Below, in pieces: positions 1-8,170 of a stretch of 64,000 nucleotides of DNA. Numbering within the stretch: position 1 is the stretch's first letter; every line of letters begins with the position of its first letter. This stretch comes from Streptomyces clavifer. GTDB taxonomy: Bacteria; Actinomycetota; Actinomycetes; Streptomycetales; Streptomycetaceae. The notes under the pieces were generated by a model. It made no database searches. It was not told where the DNA came from and saw only the letters and a list, made by a program, of their open reading frames with translations. The DNA lies in the NCBI GenBank assembly GCA_014651175.1, contig BMWJ01000007.1, positions 372,001-436,000 of the forward strand, given 5' to 3'. Position numbers and translations under genes: made by a program.

Positions 1-351
1 GCTGACCCAGCTCGGGACCGGCACGACCACGTCCCCGCCGATGGCGAGGAGCAGCGCGAACAGCAGCGACTTGCTGCCGGGGCCGGCCACGACGAGCCCG
101 GGGTCGACGGCCAGGCCGCGCCGCTCCCAGTACCCGGCGACGGCGGTCCGCAGGGCGGGGCTTCCGGCGACGGGGCCGTACGCGTTCTCGGCAGCCGCGG
201 CGGCGAGCCGCTCCCTGAGCACGGGAAGGACGGGCAGGCCGATCTCCCCGCCGGCCATCGACAGGACCCGCTCCCCCGCCCGCCGCCGTCGGGCCAGGGC
301 CTCGTCGGCGGCGAGGGTCGCCGACATGGGGATCGGTGCGGGTTCGGGCAT
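1..351 (-). CDS. Class I/II aminotransferase, N-terminal part (cut by window edge)
   Basis: Only the first 117 codons are inside the window; the gene runs off the left edge. The visible part has the N-terminal arm of the aspartate-aminotransferase fold: a segment reading MAGGEIGLPV, then ENAYGPVAGSPALRTAVAGYW, which matches the conserved Y-x3-G-x3-LR region of fold-type I PLP enzymes, then the GPGSKSLLFALL stretch that precedes the cofactor phosphate site. The PLP lysine lies outside. It is the last visible gene of the leftward carrier-protein operon, 52 bp after the acyl-CoA ligase gene. In such pathways an aminotransferase can aminate the carrier-bound aldehyde or a 2-oxo acid precursor. 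Which of these applies here is unknown. The family call is good; the substrate is not inferable. Confidence 0.8.
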   Translation of the reverse strand, partial: MPEPAPIPMSATLAADEALARRRRAGERVLSMAGGEIGLPVLPVLRERLAAAAAENAYGPVAGSPALRTAVAGYWERRGLAVDPGLVVAGPGSKSLLFALLLAIGGDVVVPVPSWVS

Positions 352-403
352 GACAACTCCAGCGGTCGGGGTGAAGGGGCGCGTCGGGTGGCGGGGCTGC
401 GGG

Positions 404-2140
404 TCAGGAGGCGGGCATCGGCGTGGCGTACCGTTCGCGCAGCTCCGCCTTGCGGACCTTGCCGGTCAGCGTCTTCGGGAGGACGGGGACCAGCTCCACC
501 CGGTCCGGCAGGAAGAGGGTGTCGTGGCCCGCTTCCGTGATCCGGGTCCGGACCTCGTCGAGTGTCGGGCCCTGACCACCGCGTGGGACCACGACGGCCA
601 CGATGACGTTCCGGGGCGCGGCCTCCCCGGTACCGCCCGCCGGCGTCTCCAGGCCGACCAGCGCGGCCTCGACGGCCTTCGGGTGGCTGCCGATCACCGC
701 CTCCAGCTCCGTCATCGGCGCCACCCGCCCGTCCCGCAGGACCGCGTCCCGGGCCCGGCCGATGATGCGGATGCCGCCCCGGCCGTCGTCGCGGGCGAGG
801 TCGCCGGTGTCGAACCAGCCGTCCGCGCCGAGCTCGGCCGCGAACGCCTCCGGACGCCGGTGGTACCCGAGCGCGAGGGACGCGCCGCGCACCTTGAGCA
901 GGCCCACGGAGCCCTCCGCCCCTGCGGTTCCGTACGCCCCGGACGTCTCGATACGGGTCTCCATGGCGTCGATGGCCCTGCCGTTGCTCCGCGCCGCCCA
1001 GCCCTCGGGGTCCTCGGGCCGGGTGGTGGTCACCGGCCCGTTCTCGGACATGCCCCACAGGGAGTGGACGCGGGCGCCGAGTGTCTCGTGGACGTCGTCG
1101 GCCAGCTCCTTCAGGACCGGTGCCGAGCCGATCACCACGTGGCGCAGCGTGCTCGTGTCGCGCCGCCCGGACCGCTGTGACGCGGCGACGTCGGCGAGGG
1201 TGGCGGGCGGCCCGTACAGGAGGGTGGCCCCGTACCGCTCCACCAGGTCGAGCAGTGCCTCGTTGCGGCGTACGTCCTGGAAGGCGACGGTGCCGCCCAG
1301 CATGACGCCCGCGAGGACGCCCTGCGCGAATCCGGAGTAGTGGACCAGCGGAGTGGAGACCGCCGCCACCCAGTCGTCGCCCGCGCCGAACGCGTCGACG
1401 TATCCGCGTACGGCCGAGTGGACGGTGTTCTGGCTGTGCAGGACGCCCTTGGACGGGCCGGTGGTGCCGGAGGTGAACAGCACCACGAAGGGGTCGTCGG
1501 CGCCGAGCGCCAGTCCGTGCAGCCGGTCGGCGGCGCCCTCACGCCTCTCCCGTTCCTCGGCCACGAAGTGCTCGTGGAAGGGAAGCGCGCCGGCGGGTGC
1601 CGGGCCGTCGACGACCGACACGTGCTCGAGGGAGGGCAGTTCGCCCTTGAGCCGGGTGACGATCTCCGCCAGCGGTGTCCCCGACCACTCCGGGAGCGTC
1701 ACGCACACCCGGGCCCCGGTGAGGGCGAGGCGATGGCGCAGTTCCTCCTCCGTGCAGAGGGGCGAGACCGGGATGATGACGGCGCCGACCCGGATGGAGG
1801 CGAAGATCAGCGGCACCGTCTCCCACCGGTTGGGGAGCTGTACGGCGACGAAGTCGCCGGTCCGCACGCCGAGGTCGAGCAGCGCCAGGGCGAACCGGTC
1901 GGTCAGACGGTTCAGTTCGGCGTAGTCGAGCGTGTCGGTGCGGGACTCCGCCACGCGCCGGCCCGCGACGGCCAGCCGGTGCGGACGCAGGCGTGCCTGG
2001 CGGTGCAGGTCGTCGAGGAAGGTCTCGTCCCGCCACCAGCCACGGCGGCGGTACTCGGCGGCGCGTTGTCCGGGGACGGGGGGAGCCGGCCGCTCCCCGG
2101 CGGCCTCGGCCGACCCCGCCGTCGTGGTCGTCGCGCTCAT
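404..2140 (-). CDS. AMP-binding acyl-CoA ligase (ANL superfamily)
   Basis: 578 aa, a full-length adenylate-forming enzyme. The ATP phosphate loop FTSGTTGPSKGV is at residues 222-233, the GWFDTGDLARDD hinge region lies in the last third, and LPKTLTGKVRK near the C terminus carries the catalytic lysine. The N-terminal third resembles cyclohexanecarboxylate or medium-chain acyl-CoA ligases. The start at 2140 is chosen because its ATG overlaps the stop of the upstream dehydrogenase as ATGA; a longer reading to 2263 would run into that gene. Members activate a carboxylic acid as acyl-AMP and pass it to CoA or a carrier thiol. In this operon it may activate the finished amino acid or a side-chain acid. 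No carrier domain or NRPS gene is visible in the window to receive the product. Confidence 0.9.
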   Translation of the reverse strand: MSATTTTAGSAEAAGERPAPPVPGQRAAEYRRRGWWRDETFLDDLHRQARLRPHRLAVAGRRVAESRTDTLDYAELNRLTDRFALALLDLGVRTGDFVAVQLPNRWETVPLIFASIRVGAVIIPVSPLCTEEELRHRLALTGARVCVTLPEWSGTPLAEIVTRLKGELPSLEHVSVVDGPAPAGALPFHEHFVAEERERREGAADRLHGLALGADDPFVVLFTSGTTGPSKGVLHSQNTVHSAVRGYVDAFGAGDDWVAAVSTPLVHYSGFAQGVLAGVMLGGTVAFQDVRRNEALLDLVERYGATLLYGPPATLADVAASQRSGRRDTSTLRHVVIGSAPVLKELADDVHETLGARVHSLWGMSENGPVTTTRPEDPEGWAARSNGRAIDAMETRIETSGAYGTAGAEGSVGLLKVRGASLALGYHRRPEAFAAELGADGWFDTGDLARDDGRGGIRIIGRARDAVLRDGRVAPMTELEAVIGSHPKAVEAALVGLETPAGGTGEAAPRNVIVAVVVPRGGQGPTLDEVRTRITEAGHDTLFLPDRVELVPVLPKTLTGKVRKAELRERYATPMPAS

Positions 2141-3255
2141 CAGCGGTCCTTCCGGCGGGCGGCGAGCAGCTCGGGCAACGGGTTGCCCGCACGGGCCGCC
2201 GCGATCTCCAGCAGGTCCCGGGTGTTCTGCCGCACCCGGTCGCCGACCCAGTCGAACACCCACTCCTTGCGTGCCTCGGCCGGCAGGCCGAACGGGACGA
2301 CCCGGGTGACAGCCAGGGCCGCCGAGGCGGCGCCTCCGATGTTGGCGATCACTCCGGGGATCAGGGCGGCCCCGGAAGCGGCCACCTTCTCCTTCGCCGC
2401 CGCGCTGGAGGCGAGGTTGGCGCCCTCCACCACCAGGCCGGCCCGCAGGCGGTGGGTGTTCTCGGCGGTGAGGGCGTTCTTCTGGGCCGCCAGGACCAGG
2501 ATGTCCGCGTCGACGTCCAGCCAGGCCTCCGGTTCGCTGGAGAGCGTGACGTCCTGTGGCAGGCGGGTGCGGTCGATGCGCCCGAACTGATCGGTGATGT
2601 CGACCAGTCCGGCGACCGGCAGCCGGTCCGCGCTGATGGTGCCCTGTACGTCGGCGATGCCCACGATGATGTGCCCGCGGTTCTCCAGGAACCCTGCCAC
2701 GGCCCGGCCCACCGCGCCGAAGCCCTGCACGACGACCCGGGCCGGTCCGCTGCGGCCACGGGCCTCCAGGGCGGTGACCGCGGCGACGCCGACGCCGTGG
2801 CCGGTGGCGTCGATCAAGGGCTCGTAGTACGTACGCCAGTCGATCGGCATGTCCGGGGCGCCGAGGCGGTAGCGGGGGTCGTAGCCCGCTTCGGCGAAGA
2901 AGACGGCCCGGTCGGCGGGGGTGACGCCCATGTCGATACCGAGGTGGATGCCGCCGTGCAGGAGCGGCTTCACCGTGCGGCCGAAGGTGCGGAAGGTCTC
3001 CTCGCGGTGGGAGCCGTCGGAGACGATCCCGGCCTTGGCACCGCCGATGCGCAGCCCCGCCAGGGTGAATTTCTCGGTCATGTCGCGTGCCAGGCCCGCT
3101 ACTTCCTCCTCGGTCACCCCGGCGGTCATCCGGGTGCCGCCCATGGCCAGGCCGTCGACGAGCGTGTCGATCACCACCCAGCCCTTGATGGTGCCGCCGC
3201 TGCCGTTGAGGTGGACGGTGAGGGCGGGGTCCTGCGGCTCTTCCGGAGCGCTCAT
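2140..3255 (-). CDS. Glu/Leu/Phe/Val dehydrogenase family protein
   Basis: 371 aa, close to the length of leucine/valine/phenylalanine dehydrogenases and shorter than typical glutamate dehydrogenases. The N-terminal domain has LAMGGTRMT, the substrate-binding lysine in DMTEKFTLAGL, and the catalytic lysine in IGGAKAGI. GIDMGV follows where the catalytic aspartate is expected. The second domain has a Rossmann motif, VVQGFGAVGRAVA, and NAL and EGAN elements typical of the family. These enzymes catalyse NAD(P)-dependent reductive amination of 2-oxo acids or the reverse. In this cluster it may supply an unusual amino acid made from the 2-oxo acid of the homocitrate-synthase-like enzyme. It starts 73 bp after the amidotransferase gene and its stop overlaps the ligase start. 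Confidence 0.88.
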   Translation of the reverse strand: MSAPEEPQDPALTVHLNGSGGTIKGWVVIDTLVDGLAMGGTRMTAGVTEEEVAGLARDMTEKFTLAGLRIGGAKAGIVSDGSHREETFRTFGRTVKPLLHGGIHLGIDMGVTPADRAVFFAEAGYDPRYRLGAPDMPIDWRTYYEPLIDATGHGVGVAAVTALEARGRSGPARVVVQGFGAVGRAVAGFLENRGHIIVGIADVQGTISADRLPVAGLVDITDQFGRIDRTRLPQDVTLSSEPEAWLDVDADILVLAAQKNALTAENTHRLRAGLVVEGANLASSAAAKEKVAASGAALIPGVIANIGGAASAALAVTRVVPFGLPAEARKEWVFDWVGDRVRQNTRDLLEIAAARAGNPLPELLAARRKDR

Positions 3256-3328
3256 GGCGAAGTCCTTGCGTCTGGTGTGTGAGGGGTCTGAGGAGCTGAG
3301 GGACGGGAGGAGGCGTACCGGCTACGGG

Positions 3329-3892
3329 TCACCGGTAGAGCTGCGCGAAGCCCCGGAGGATCTCCAGCCCGTCCTTGCGGAACTCCAGGTGGGCCTGGGA
3401 GCCGAAGATCCGGCCGTCGTCGGAGCGCAGGAACTCGACGGGCGCGTGCGCGGAGCGGCCTATGGTGCGGTAGCCCGCCGGGGCTTCCTGGAGGTAGAGG
3501 GTGTGGCGGTGGAAGACGGTGACCGTCGGCTTCACGTGGGCGAAGAGCGGCTCCTCCGTGTCGACCTGTGCCTCGTAGCCGCCGACCCGCTGCGGCCCCT
3601 CCACGAGGCGTCCGCCGGCCGCGACGGCGAGGATCTGCAGACCGCCGCAGATGCCGAAGACCGGAACGTCGGCGTCGGTGACCAGGTCGATGAGCGGCTT
3701 GTAGTACTCGCTGTCGTACGCGCGTACCTTGGTGCCGCTCAGCACGATCGCCTGGTAGCGGCCGTCCACCCTGGCGGGTACGGACCGGGCGTCGGCCGCC
3801 TCGGTCTGCGACCCCAGCGCCTCGAAACGTGAGCGGAGTTGCCTGAGGGACAGTGTTCCGTTGTTGACGACCAGTACGCGGGGCCGCGTCAT
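3329..3892 (-). CDS. Class I glutamine amidotransferase
   Basis: 187 aa, a free-standing triad GATase domain like TrpG, PabA or the glutaminase part of GuaA. The nucleophile is Cys82 in the elbow FGICGGLQIL. His168 and Glu170 in SQAHLEF complete the triad; the usual motif is QFHPE. The early segment VLVVNNGTLSLRQL matches the normal N-terminal strand. Its ATG overlaps the stop of the carrier kinase gene (ATGA), so it is translated with it. A GATase releases ammonia from glutamine for a partner synthase, or acts as an amide hydrolase. No ammonia-accepting partner of the TrpE, GuaA or PyrG type is adjacent, so its partner must be another operon enzyme or an unseen one. This gene is not part of the LysW lysine or arginine pathways I know. 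Confidence 0.88.
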   Translation of the reverse strand: MTRPRVLVVNNGTLSLRQLRSRFEALGSQTEAADARSVPARVDGRYQAIVLSGTKVRAYDSEYYKPLIDLVTDADVPVFGICGGLQILAVAAGGRLVEGPQRVGGYEAQVDTEEPLFAHVKPTVTVFHRHTLYLQEAPAGYRTIGRSAHAPVEFLRSDDGRIFGSQAHLEFRKDGLEILRGFAQLYR

Positions 3893-4719
3893 GCGCTCGC
3901 TCCTGAGGTGTGGGTGGTGGCCGGTGCGTCGGTGATGACCGTGCCGGTGCGGCCGTCCAGCAGCTCCGTGACGGCGGCGCCGCCGATGACGACGCGTTCC
4001 ACGCCGTGGTCCAGTGCCTCGCCCGCGGCCCGCAGCTTCTTGCGCATGCCGCCCTTCGCTCCCCTGTCGCGGAAGGCGGCCGCGTCCCGGCTGCTGATCC
4101 GGCGCACCGGCTCCCCGTCGATCAGGAGGTGGCCCACATCGGTGACCAGGACCAGGTCGGTCGCGCCGGTGGCCCCGGCGATCGCGGCGGCGGCCCGGTC
4201 GGCGTCCGTGTTGACCTCCTGGCCCGCCGCGTTCCGCGCGAGCGGGGTGACGAGGTGGGCGTGGCCCGGCCGGAGGTCCTTCAGCGGAGCCGTGTCGACC
4301 CCGGTGATCGGGCCGACGAGATTCTCCAGCTCGACGAGCCGCTTCTCCCGCCACCACCAGCGCTCGCCCTCGCCCGCCCTCACCAGACCGTCACTGCCGA
4401 GCAGCCGCTCGGCGGTGATGCCGCGGTCCTCCAGCTGCGCGAGGACGTCCGCGGCAAGTTCGGTGCTGACGGCCTTGATGTCGTCGATGACCTCGGGCGT
4501 GGTCCACCGGCTCTGGTTGCCGTACCGGTCGCGGAGGATCGCCGACGGTTCGCCGTAGCGGGCGCTGACCCTCCTGAGCGGCTTGGACCAGCCGTGCACG
4601 AGGATCAGGGGGCGGCTCCGGCCGTGGCGGGCCAGGTCGTCCCACCAGCTGCCGTCGAGATCGTCCAGGCAGCTCCCGCCGAGTTTCACCACCGTGGGAA
4701 CAAAGTGCGGTGCGCTCAC
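3889..4719 (-). CDS. Carrier-protein-dependent amino acid kinase, ArgB/LysZ type
   Basis: 276 aa, amino acid kinase superfamily. The ATP-binding VVKLGGS motif sits at the N terminus and GGMRKKLRAA with VERVVIGGAAVTELL near the C terminus, as in acetylglutamate kinase and LysZ. In LysW pathways this enzyme phosphorylates the side-chain carboxylate of the amino acid carried on LysW, and the next enzyme reduces the acyl phosphate to an aldehyde. The assignment to the carrier branch, not normal ArgB, rests on the linked ligase and carrier genes. The start is the GTG at 4719, which overlaps the reductase stop as GTGA. A longer reading upstream would overlap the reductase gene entirely. The stop overlaps the amidotransferase ATG. 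Confidence 0.88.
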   Translation of the reverse strand: MSAPHFVPTVVKLGGSCLDDLDGSWWDDLARHGRSRPLILVHGWSKPLRRVSARYGEPSAILRDRYGNQSRWTTPEVIDDIKAVSTELAADVLAQLEDRGITAERLLGSDGLVRAGEGERWWWREKRLVELENLVGPITGVDTAPLKDLRPGHAHLVTPLARNAAGQEVNTDADRAAAAIAGATGATDLVLVTDVGHLLIDGEPVRRISSRDAAAFRDRGAKGGMRKKLRAAGEALDHGVERVVIGGAAVTELLDGRTGTVITDAPATTHTSGASA

Positions 4720-5771
4720 GCCGGCATCACCGGCTGCTGCGTCAGCCCCGTCTCCTCCGGCAGGCCGAACCGCAGGTTCACGGCCTGCACGGCCTGGCCC
4801 GCGGCACCCTTGACGAGGTTGTCGAGCGCGGCGAGCACGACGATCCGGCCGCCCTCCTCGTCGTGCAGGACCGTCACATCGGCGAAGTTGGAGCCGAGGA
4901 CGACCTGCGGGTCGGGCACCGGAATCAGCGTCTCGTCGTGCCGGCGCACCCGCACGAACGGGTGGCCCTTGTAAAAGCGCAGATAGGCCCGTGACAGCTC
5001 GCGCTGGTCCACCTTGTCGTCGGTGAAGACGTACGAGGAGGTCAGCAGTCCCCGTACGTGGGAGACGCCGTAGGCCGACATGGACAGTTTGCCGACGGCA
5101 CCGGGTCTGCTCCGCTCCAGGAAGTCGCCCACCTCCGCGGCGTGCCGGTGTCCGGTCGGGGAGTACGGGGCGATGGCCCCGGCCCGGAACGGGTGCAGGT
5201 CGGAGGTGCGCAGTTGGAGCCCGCCGCCACTGGACCCGCTCTTGCCGTCCACCACCACCGTCTTCAGCGTGAGCCCGAGGCCGAGCGTGAGCGGGGCCAG
5301 GCCCAGGGTGATCGCGGTGGCGTAGCAGCCGGGCAGCGAGATCAGCGCGGCGTCCTTCAGCTGGTCGCCGACCAGCTCCGGCACCCCGTAGACGAAGCGG
5401 TCCGTCAGGTCGGTGCGCCGCTTGACCTTCGGGTACCAGCGGTCGTGCAGTTCGGGCGTACGGATCCGGAAGGCACCGCTGAGGTCGACGAGGGCCGGGA
5501 CCCGGTCGGCGAGCAGGCCGGCCAGGTCGGCCGAGACCGTCGCCGGGGTGGCCAGGAAGAGGACGTCGACCTTGTCGGCGACCTCCTCGGTGACGGGCTG
5601 CACGGTCAGGTTCTGGTGGATGCGCAGGCCGGGGTGGAGCTCGGACGGGCGCCTGCCGATGCTGGAGGAACCGCCGAGGAAGGTCAGTTCCAGGTCGGGG
5701 TGCTGGGTGATGAGTCGGATGAGTTCGCCGCCGGCGAGCCCGGAGGCACCGACGACTCCTGCACGGATCAT
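4716..5771 (-). CDS. N-acyl-aminoacyl-phosphate reductase, ArgC/LysY type
   Basis: 351 aa, the usual length for ArgC. The N-terminal Rossmann motif VVGASGLAGGELIRL binds NADP, and the catalytic cysteine is Cys149 in LPGCYATA. GHRHAAE in the second half matches the conserved histidine region. The enzyme reduces the acyl phosphate made by the kinase to the semialdehyde. In LysW systems the substrate stays attached to the carrier protein. It lies between the LysX-type ligase and the kinase with 4-bp overlaps on both sides (ATGA with the ligase, GTGA with the kinase), the order expected for a dedicated activation-reduction module. An ordinary arginine-pathway ArgC would normally sit with argJ, argB and argD, none of which is here. 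Confidence 0.9.
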   Translation of the reverse strand: MIRAGVVGASGLAGGELIRLITQHPDLELTFLGGSSSIGRRPSELHPGLRIHQNLTVQPVTEEVADKVDVLFLATPATVSADLAGLLADRVPALVDLSGAFRIRTPELHDRWYPKVKRRTDLTDRFVYGVPELVGDQLKDAALISLPGCYATAITLGLAPLTLGLGLTLKTVVVDGKSGSSGGGLQLRTSDLHPFRAGAIAPYSPTGHRHAAEVGDFLERSRPGAVGKLSMSAYGVSHVRGLLTSSYVFTDDKVDQRELSRAYLRFYKGHPFVRVRRHDETLIPVPDPQVVLGSNFADVTVLHDEEGGRIVVLAALDNLVKGAAGQAVQAVNLRFGLPEETGLTQQPVMPA

Positions 5772-6622
5772 GTGAGCAGCTCCTGCAGATGACGGCCGAT
5801 GGCCGAGGGGATGTCCGCCCCAGTGGCGGAGGCCACGGCCCGGAAGCCGGGCGCGTGGTTGACTTCGTTGACGACGTAGCCGTCGGGGGTGCTGAAGAGG
5901 TCGACCCCGTAGATCCCGGGTCCGAGCACGTCCACCACGCCATCGATGATCTTGAGTACGTCGGGGTCGTGGTCGACTGCGCGGTTCTTGTTGCCGAGCG
6001 CGGCGTTGTTGCGCCAGTCCTTCCCGCCGCTCTCGAACTCCGCCGCGCCGATCAGCTCGCGCCCGACGACGAGGCAGCGCACCGAACTGCCGCCCAGGTA
6101 GGGCTCCACCACGCTGGCCTGCTCGAAGGCGTGTGCCAGATCCTCGATGTAGTCGTACACGGAGTGGGCGGTGTCGGCGTGCCGGATCAGCGTGACCCGC
6201 TTGCCCATGCCGCCGAAGACGGGCTTGAGGACGAGGGGCAGCGGCAGATCGGCGAGTGCCGTGTCGAAGTCCTTGCGCGAGAGCACGAGCCGGTGGTCCG
6301 GCACCGGTACGCCCGCGGTGTGCAGCAGGGCGCGCAGGGCGGCCTTGTTCTCGCAGGCGTGGATGGCCCGGGCGGTGTTCAGCGTGGGGACGCCGGCCGC
6401 CTCGGCGAGGGTGGCGATCAGTCCGCCGCGGGTGTAGCTGCGGCTGCGGATCAGCAGCGTGTCGTATCCCTTGACGGCCGGGGCGTCCGGGTGGCCGAGG
6501 GAGAGTGACTCGTCGTTGACCCAGTCGAGACGGAGGCCGAAGGCCGGAGCAGCCTCGATCAGCAGACGTTCCTCCCAGGCGAGACGGTCGGCGACGACCG
6601 CGACGGTGCGGTGGCTTCCCAT
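5768..6622 (-). CDS. lysX: LysX-type ATP-grasp ligase (amino acid to LysW carrier)
   Basis: 284 aa, RimK/LysX family ATP-grasp ligase. It has the KPVFGGMGKRVTLI glycine-rich loop, the VEPYLGG element, and the metal-binding end reading GVDLFS then VVNEVNHAPGF. LysX joins the amino group of 2-aminoadipate to the C-terminal residue of the carrier LysW, which protects the amino group and presents the side chain to kinase and reductase. The gene starts 1 bp after the stop of the carrier gene and overlaps the reductase gene by 4 bp. Family members include LysX, ArgX and secondary-metabolism homologues in Streptomyces, and they differ in substrate. I cannot tell the substrate from sequence. The loop reads GGMGKR here; whether that departs from the usual LysX loop needs an alignment. 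Confidence 0.88.
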   Translation of the reverse strand: MGSHRTVAVVADRLAWEERLLIEAAPAFGLRLDWVNDESLSLGHPDAPAVKGYDTLLIRSRSYTRGGLIATLAEAAGVPTLNTARAIHACENKAALRALLHTAGVPVPDHRLVLSRKDFDTALADLPLPLVLKPVFGGMGKRVTLIRHADTAHSVYDYIEDLAHAFEQASVVEPYLGGSSVRCLVVGRELIGAAEFESGGKDWRNNAALGNKNRAVDHDPDVLKIIDGVVDVLGPGIYGVDLFSTPDGYVVNEVNHAPGFRAVASATGADIPSAIGRHLQELLT

Positions 6623-6623
6623 G

Positions 6624-6809
6624 TCACTGGCCCCAGTCGCGGAGCTGCACCTCGATCATCTCCAGCGTCAGCCGTCCGTCCTCGACGGCCTCGACGCGGA
6701 GGGTCAGGATGCACTCGGGGCAGGAGAGGGTCTCGCCCCTGGTGACCGGGGGCACGGTCAGGTCGGTCTCGCACTCGGGGCAGACACCGGTCAGGGTGAC
6801 GGTGGACAT
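6624..6809 (-). CDS. lysW: LysW-type amino-group carrier protein
   Basis: 61 aa, very acidic, with two zinc-binding pairs, CPEC at residues 10-13 and CPEC at 30-33, as in LysW. The C-terminal tail of the family normally reads EDWGE, and the last Glu side chain receives the amino acid. Here the tail is RDWGQ: the final codon before TGA is CAG, so the terminal residue is Gln61. This removes the expected gamma-carboxylate acceptor. Either the alpha-carboxylate is used, the Gln is first deamidated, or the chemistry differs. The gene lies directly upstream of the LysX-type ligase gene (1 bp gap) and 51 bp downstream of the homocitrate-synthase-like gene. In known systems the carrier keeps intermediates bound through kinase and reductase steps. 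Confidence 0.9.
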   Translation of the reverse strand: MSTVTLTGVCPECETDLTVPPVTRGETLSCPECILTLRVEAVEDGRLTLEMIEVQLRDWGQ

Positions 6810-6860
6810 GGGTCAACTCCGTTGATGAGGTGGGATTGGGGAGAGGGTGATGCGTGGGGG

Positions 6861-8018
6861 TCAGGCGTGCACGGGGCGGAAGTCGATCGCGGCCTTGCGG
6901 ATCGCGTCCCGGTCGAGCGGCGGCCGGCCGTCGCGCTCCTGCCGCTCCACGAGCCACGGGGTGAAGGCGTCGACGTCGACGTCGAGGCCCGAGCCGGTCA
7001 GGGCCCAGGCGACCAGTGCGGTGGTCAGGCGGCTGCGGACCCGCAGCTCACGCTTGTTGCCCACGAGTTCGGCGGGCAGCGTCTCGTACGCCTCCGGGTG
7101 GTTCAGCTGGCCCGGGAGTTCGTACGCGAAGGCGTGCGGGGTGGTCGGCCCGGACTGGAAGGCGTCCCCCAGGCCGGCGCCCCTGAGGGTGATCCGCGCC
7201 AGTTCGGTGAGATGGGTCAGGTCGAAGCGGGTGTCGCCGTGGATCACACGCAACGAGGTGAGCAGCTCGGCGAGCGGGGCGTTGCCGCCCCGCTCGCCGA
7301 TGCCGCCGACGGTCGCCGAGATCCACTGCGCACCCGAGCGGACGGCGGCGAGGGAGTTGGCGACGGCCATGCCCAGCATGTTGTGCGAGTGGATCTCGAT
7401 CTCTGAGCCGTCGATCGCGACGATGTCCGCGATCACCTCCTCCATCTGCCAGGGGGACAGCTGGGCGACGGTCTCCGCGAGCCGGAACCGGTCGGCCCCG
7501 GCCGCGAACCCCGCCTCCACGTAGGGGACGAGCCGCTCCCGGGGGGTACGGGCGCCGTCCTCACCGCTGAACGTGACGTGGAAGCCTCGCTCCTTGGCCT
7601 GGGAGATCGCGGAACGCGCGAGTGCCTGGAGGAACTTGGGGCTGGCCGAGTCGAGCTTCAACTGCGCGTGCTGCTCGGAGGTGGGGATGGAGTACATGAT
7701 GTGGCGCACGCCCAGGCGCTCCGCCTCGTCGAGAGCACGCGCGACCTGCCGGCGGTCGCGTACGACGAGGAGCGTCATGCTGCGCTCGGGGCCGACGGCC
7801 TCGTGGGTGGCGAGGACGAGGTCGGCGTCCTTGGAGTCCGGGCCGGAGACCATGCCCACCTCGACGAGCTCGACGCCCGTGCGCACCAGCAGGTCCGCGA
7901 TGGCGGCGGCGTCGTCGGGGCCGAACTCGACGCCCGCCATGTGTGCGGAGTCCCGCAGCGTCGCGTCGGATATGCGAGGCAGCCTCTCCGGTTCCTCGGG
8001 GCTTTCTCCTGCTGTCAT
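6861..8018 (-). CDS. Homocitrate/isopropylmalate synthase-like enzyme
   Basis: 385 aa, DRE-TIM metallolyase family. The strand-1 motif reads ISDATLRDSAH (residues 16-26) where homocitrate synthases have DTTLRDGEQ; Arg22 and Asp23 are kept. The metal-binding pair is His210 and His212 in EIHSHNMLG, and GIGERGGNAPLAE is the conserved glycine-rich segment. Relatives condense acetyl-CoA with a 2-oxo acid or cleave hydroxy-oxo acids. The altered strand-1 motif (DSAH) recalls hydroxy-oxovalerate aldolases, so synthase or aldolase chemistry is open. The ATG at 8018 is preferred because GAGGAG lies 8 nt upstream; an in-frame GTG at 8027 would sit almost on that Shine-Dalgarno. It is the first gene of the leftward carrier-protein operon and probably makes the precursor 2-oxo acid. 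Confidence 0.85.
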   Translation of the reverse strand: MTAGESPEEPERLPRISDATLRDSAHMAGVEFGPDDAAAIADLLVRTGVELVEVGMVSGPDSKDADLVLATHEAVGPERSMTLLVVRDRRQVARALDEAERLGVRHIMYSIPTSEQHAQLKLDSASPKFLQALARSAISQAKERGFHVTFSGEDGARTPRERLVPYVEAGFAAGADRFRLAETVAQLSPWQMEEVIADIVAIDGSEIEIHSHNMLGMAVANSLAAVRSGAQWISATVGGIGERGGNAPLAELLTSLRVIHGDTRFDLTHLTELARITLRGAGLGDAFQSGPTTPHAFAYELPGQLNHPEAYETLPAELVGNKRELRVRSRLTTALVAWALTGSGLDVDVDAFTPWLVERQERDGRPPLDRDAIRKAAIDFRPVHA

Positions 8019-8170
8019 TTCCTTCACTCCTCGCTCCCGAAAGGGTCTGCATTACCGACGGGGTCCGTGAATAGAAATTCGGGGTACCACCGGCGTTGAT
8101 CGCCGGCCTTCATCCTTAGCTGCCCGGCTGAAAAGAGCAACAGCGTCCGTGTCAGGCCTGCGTGGTGGAG

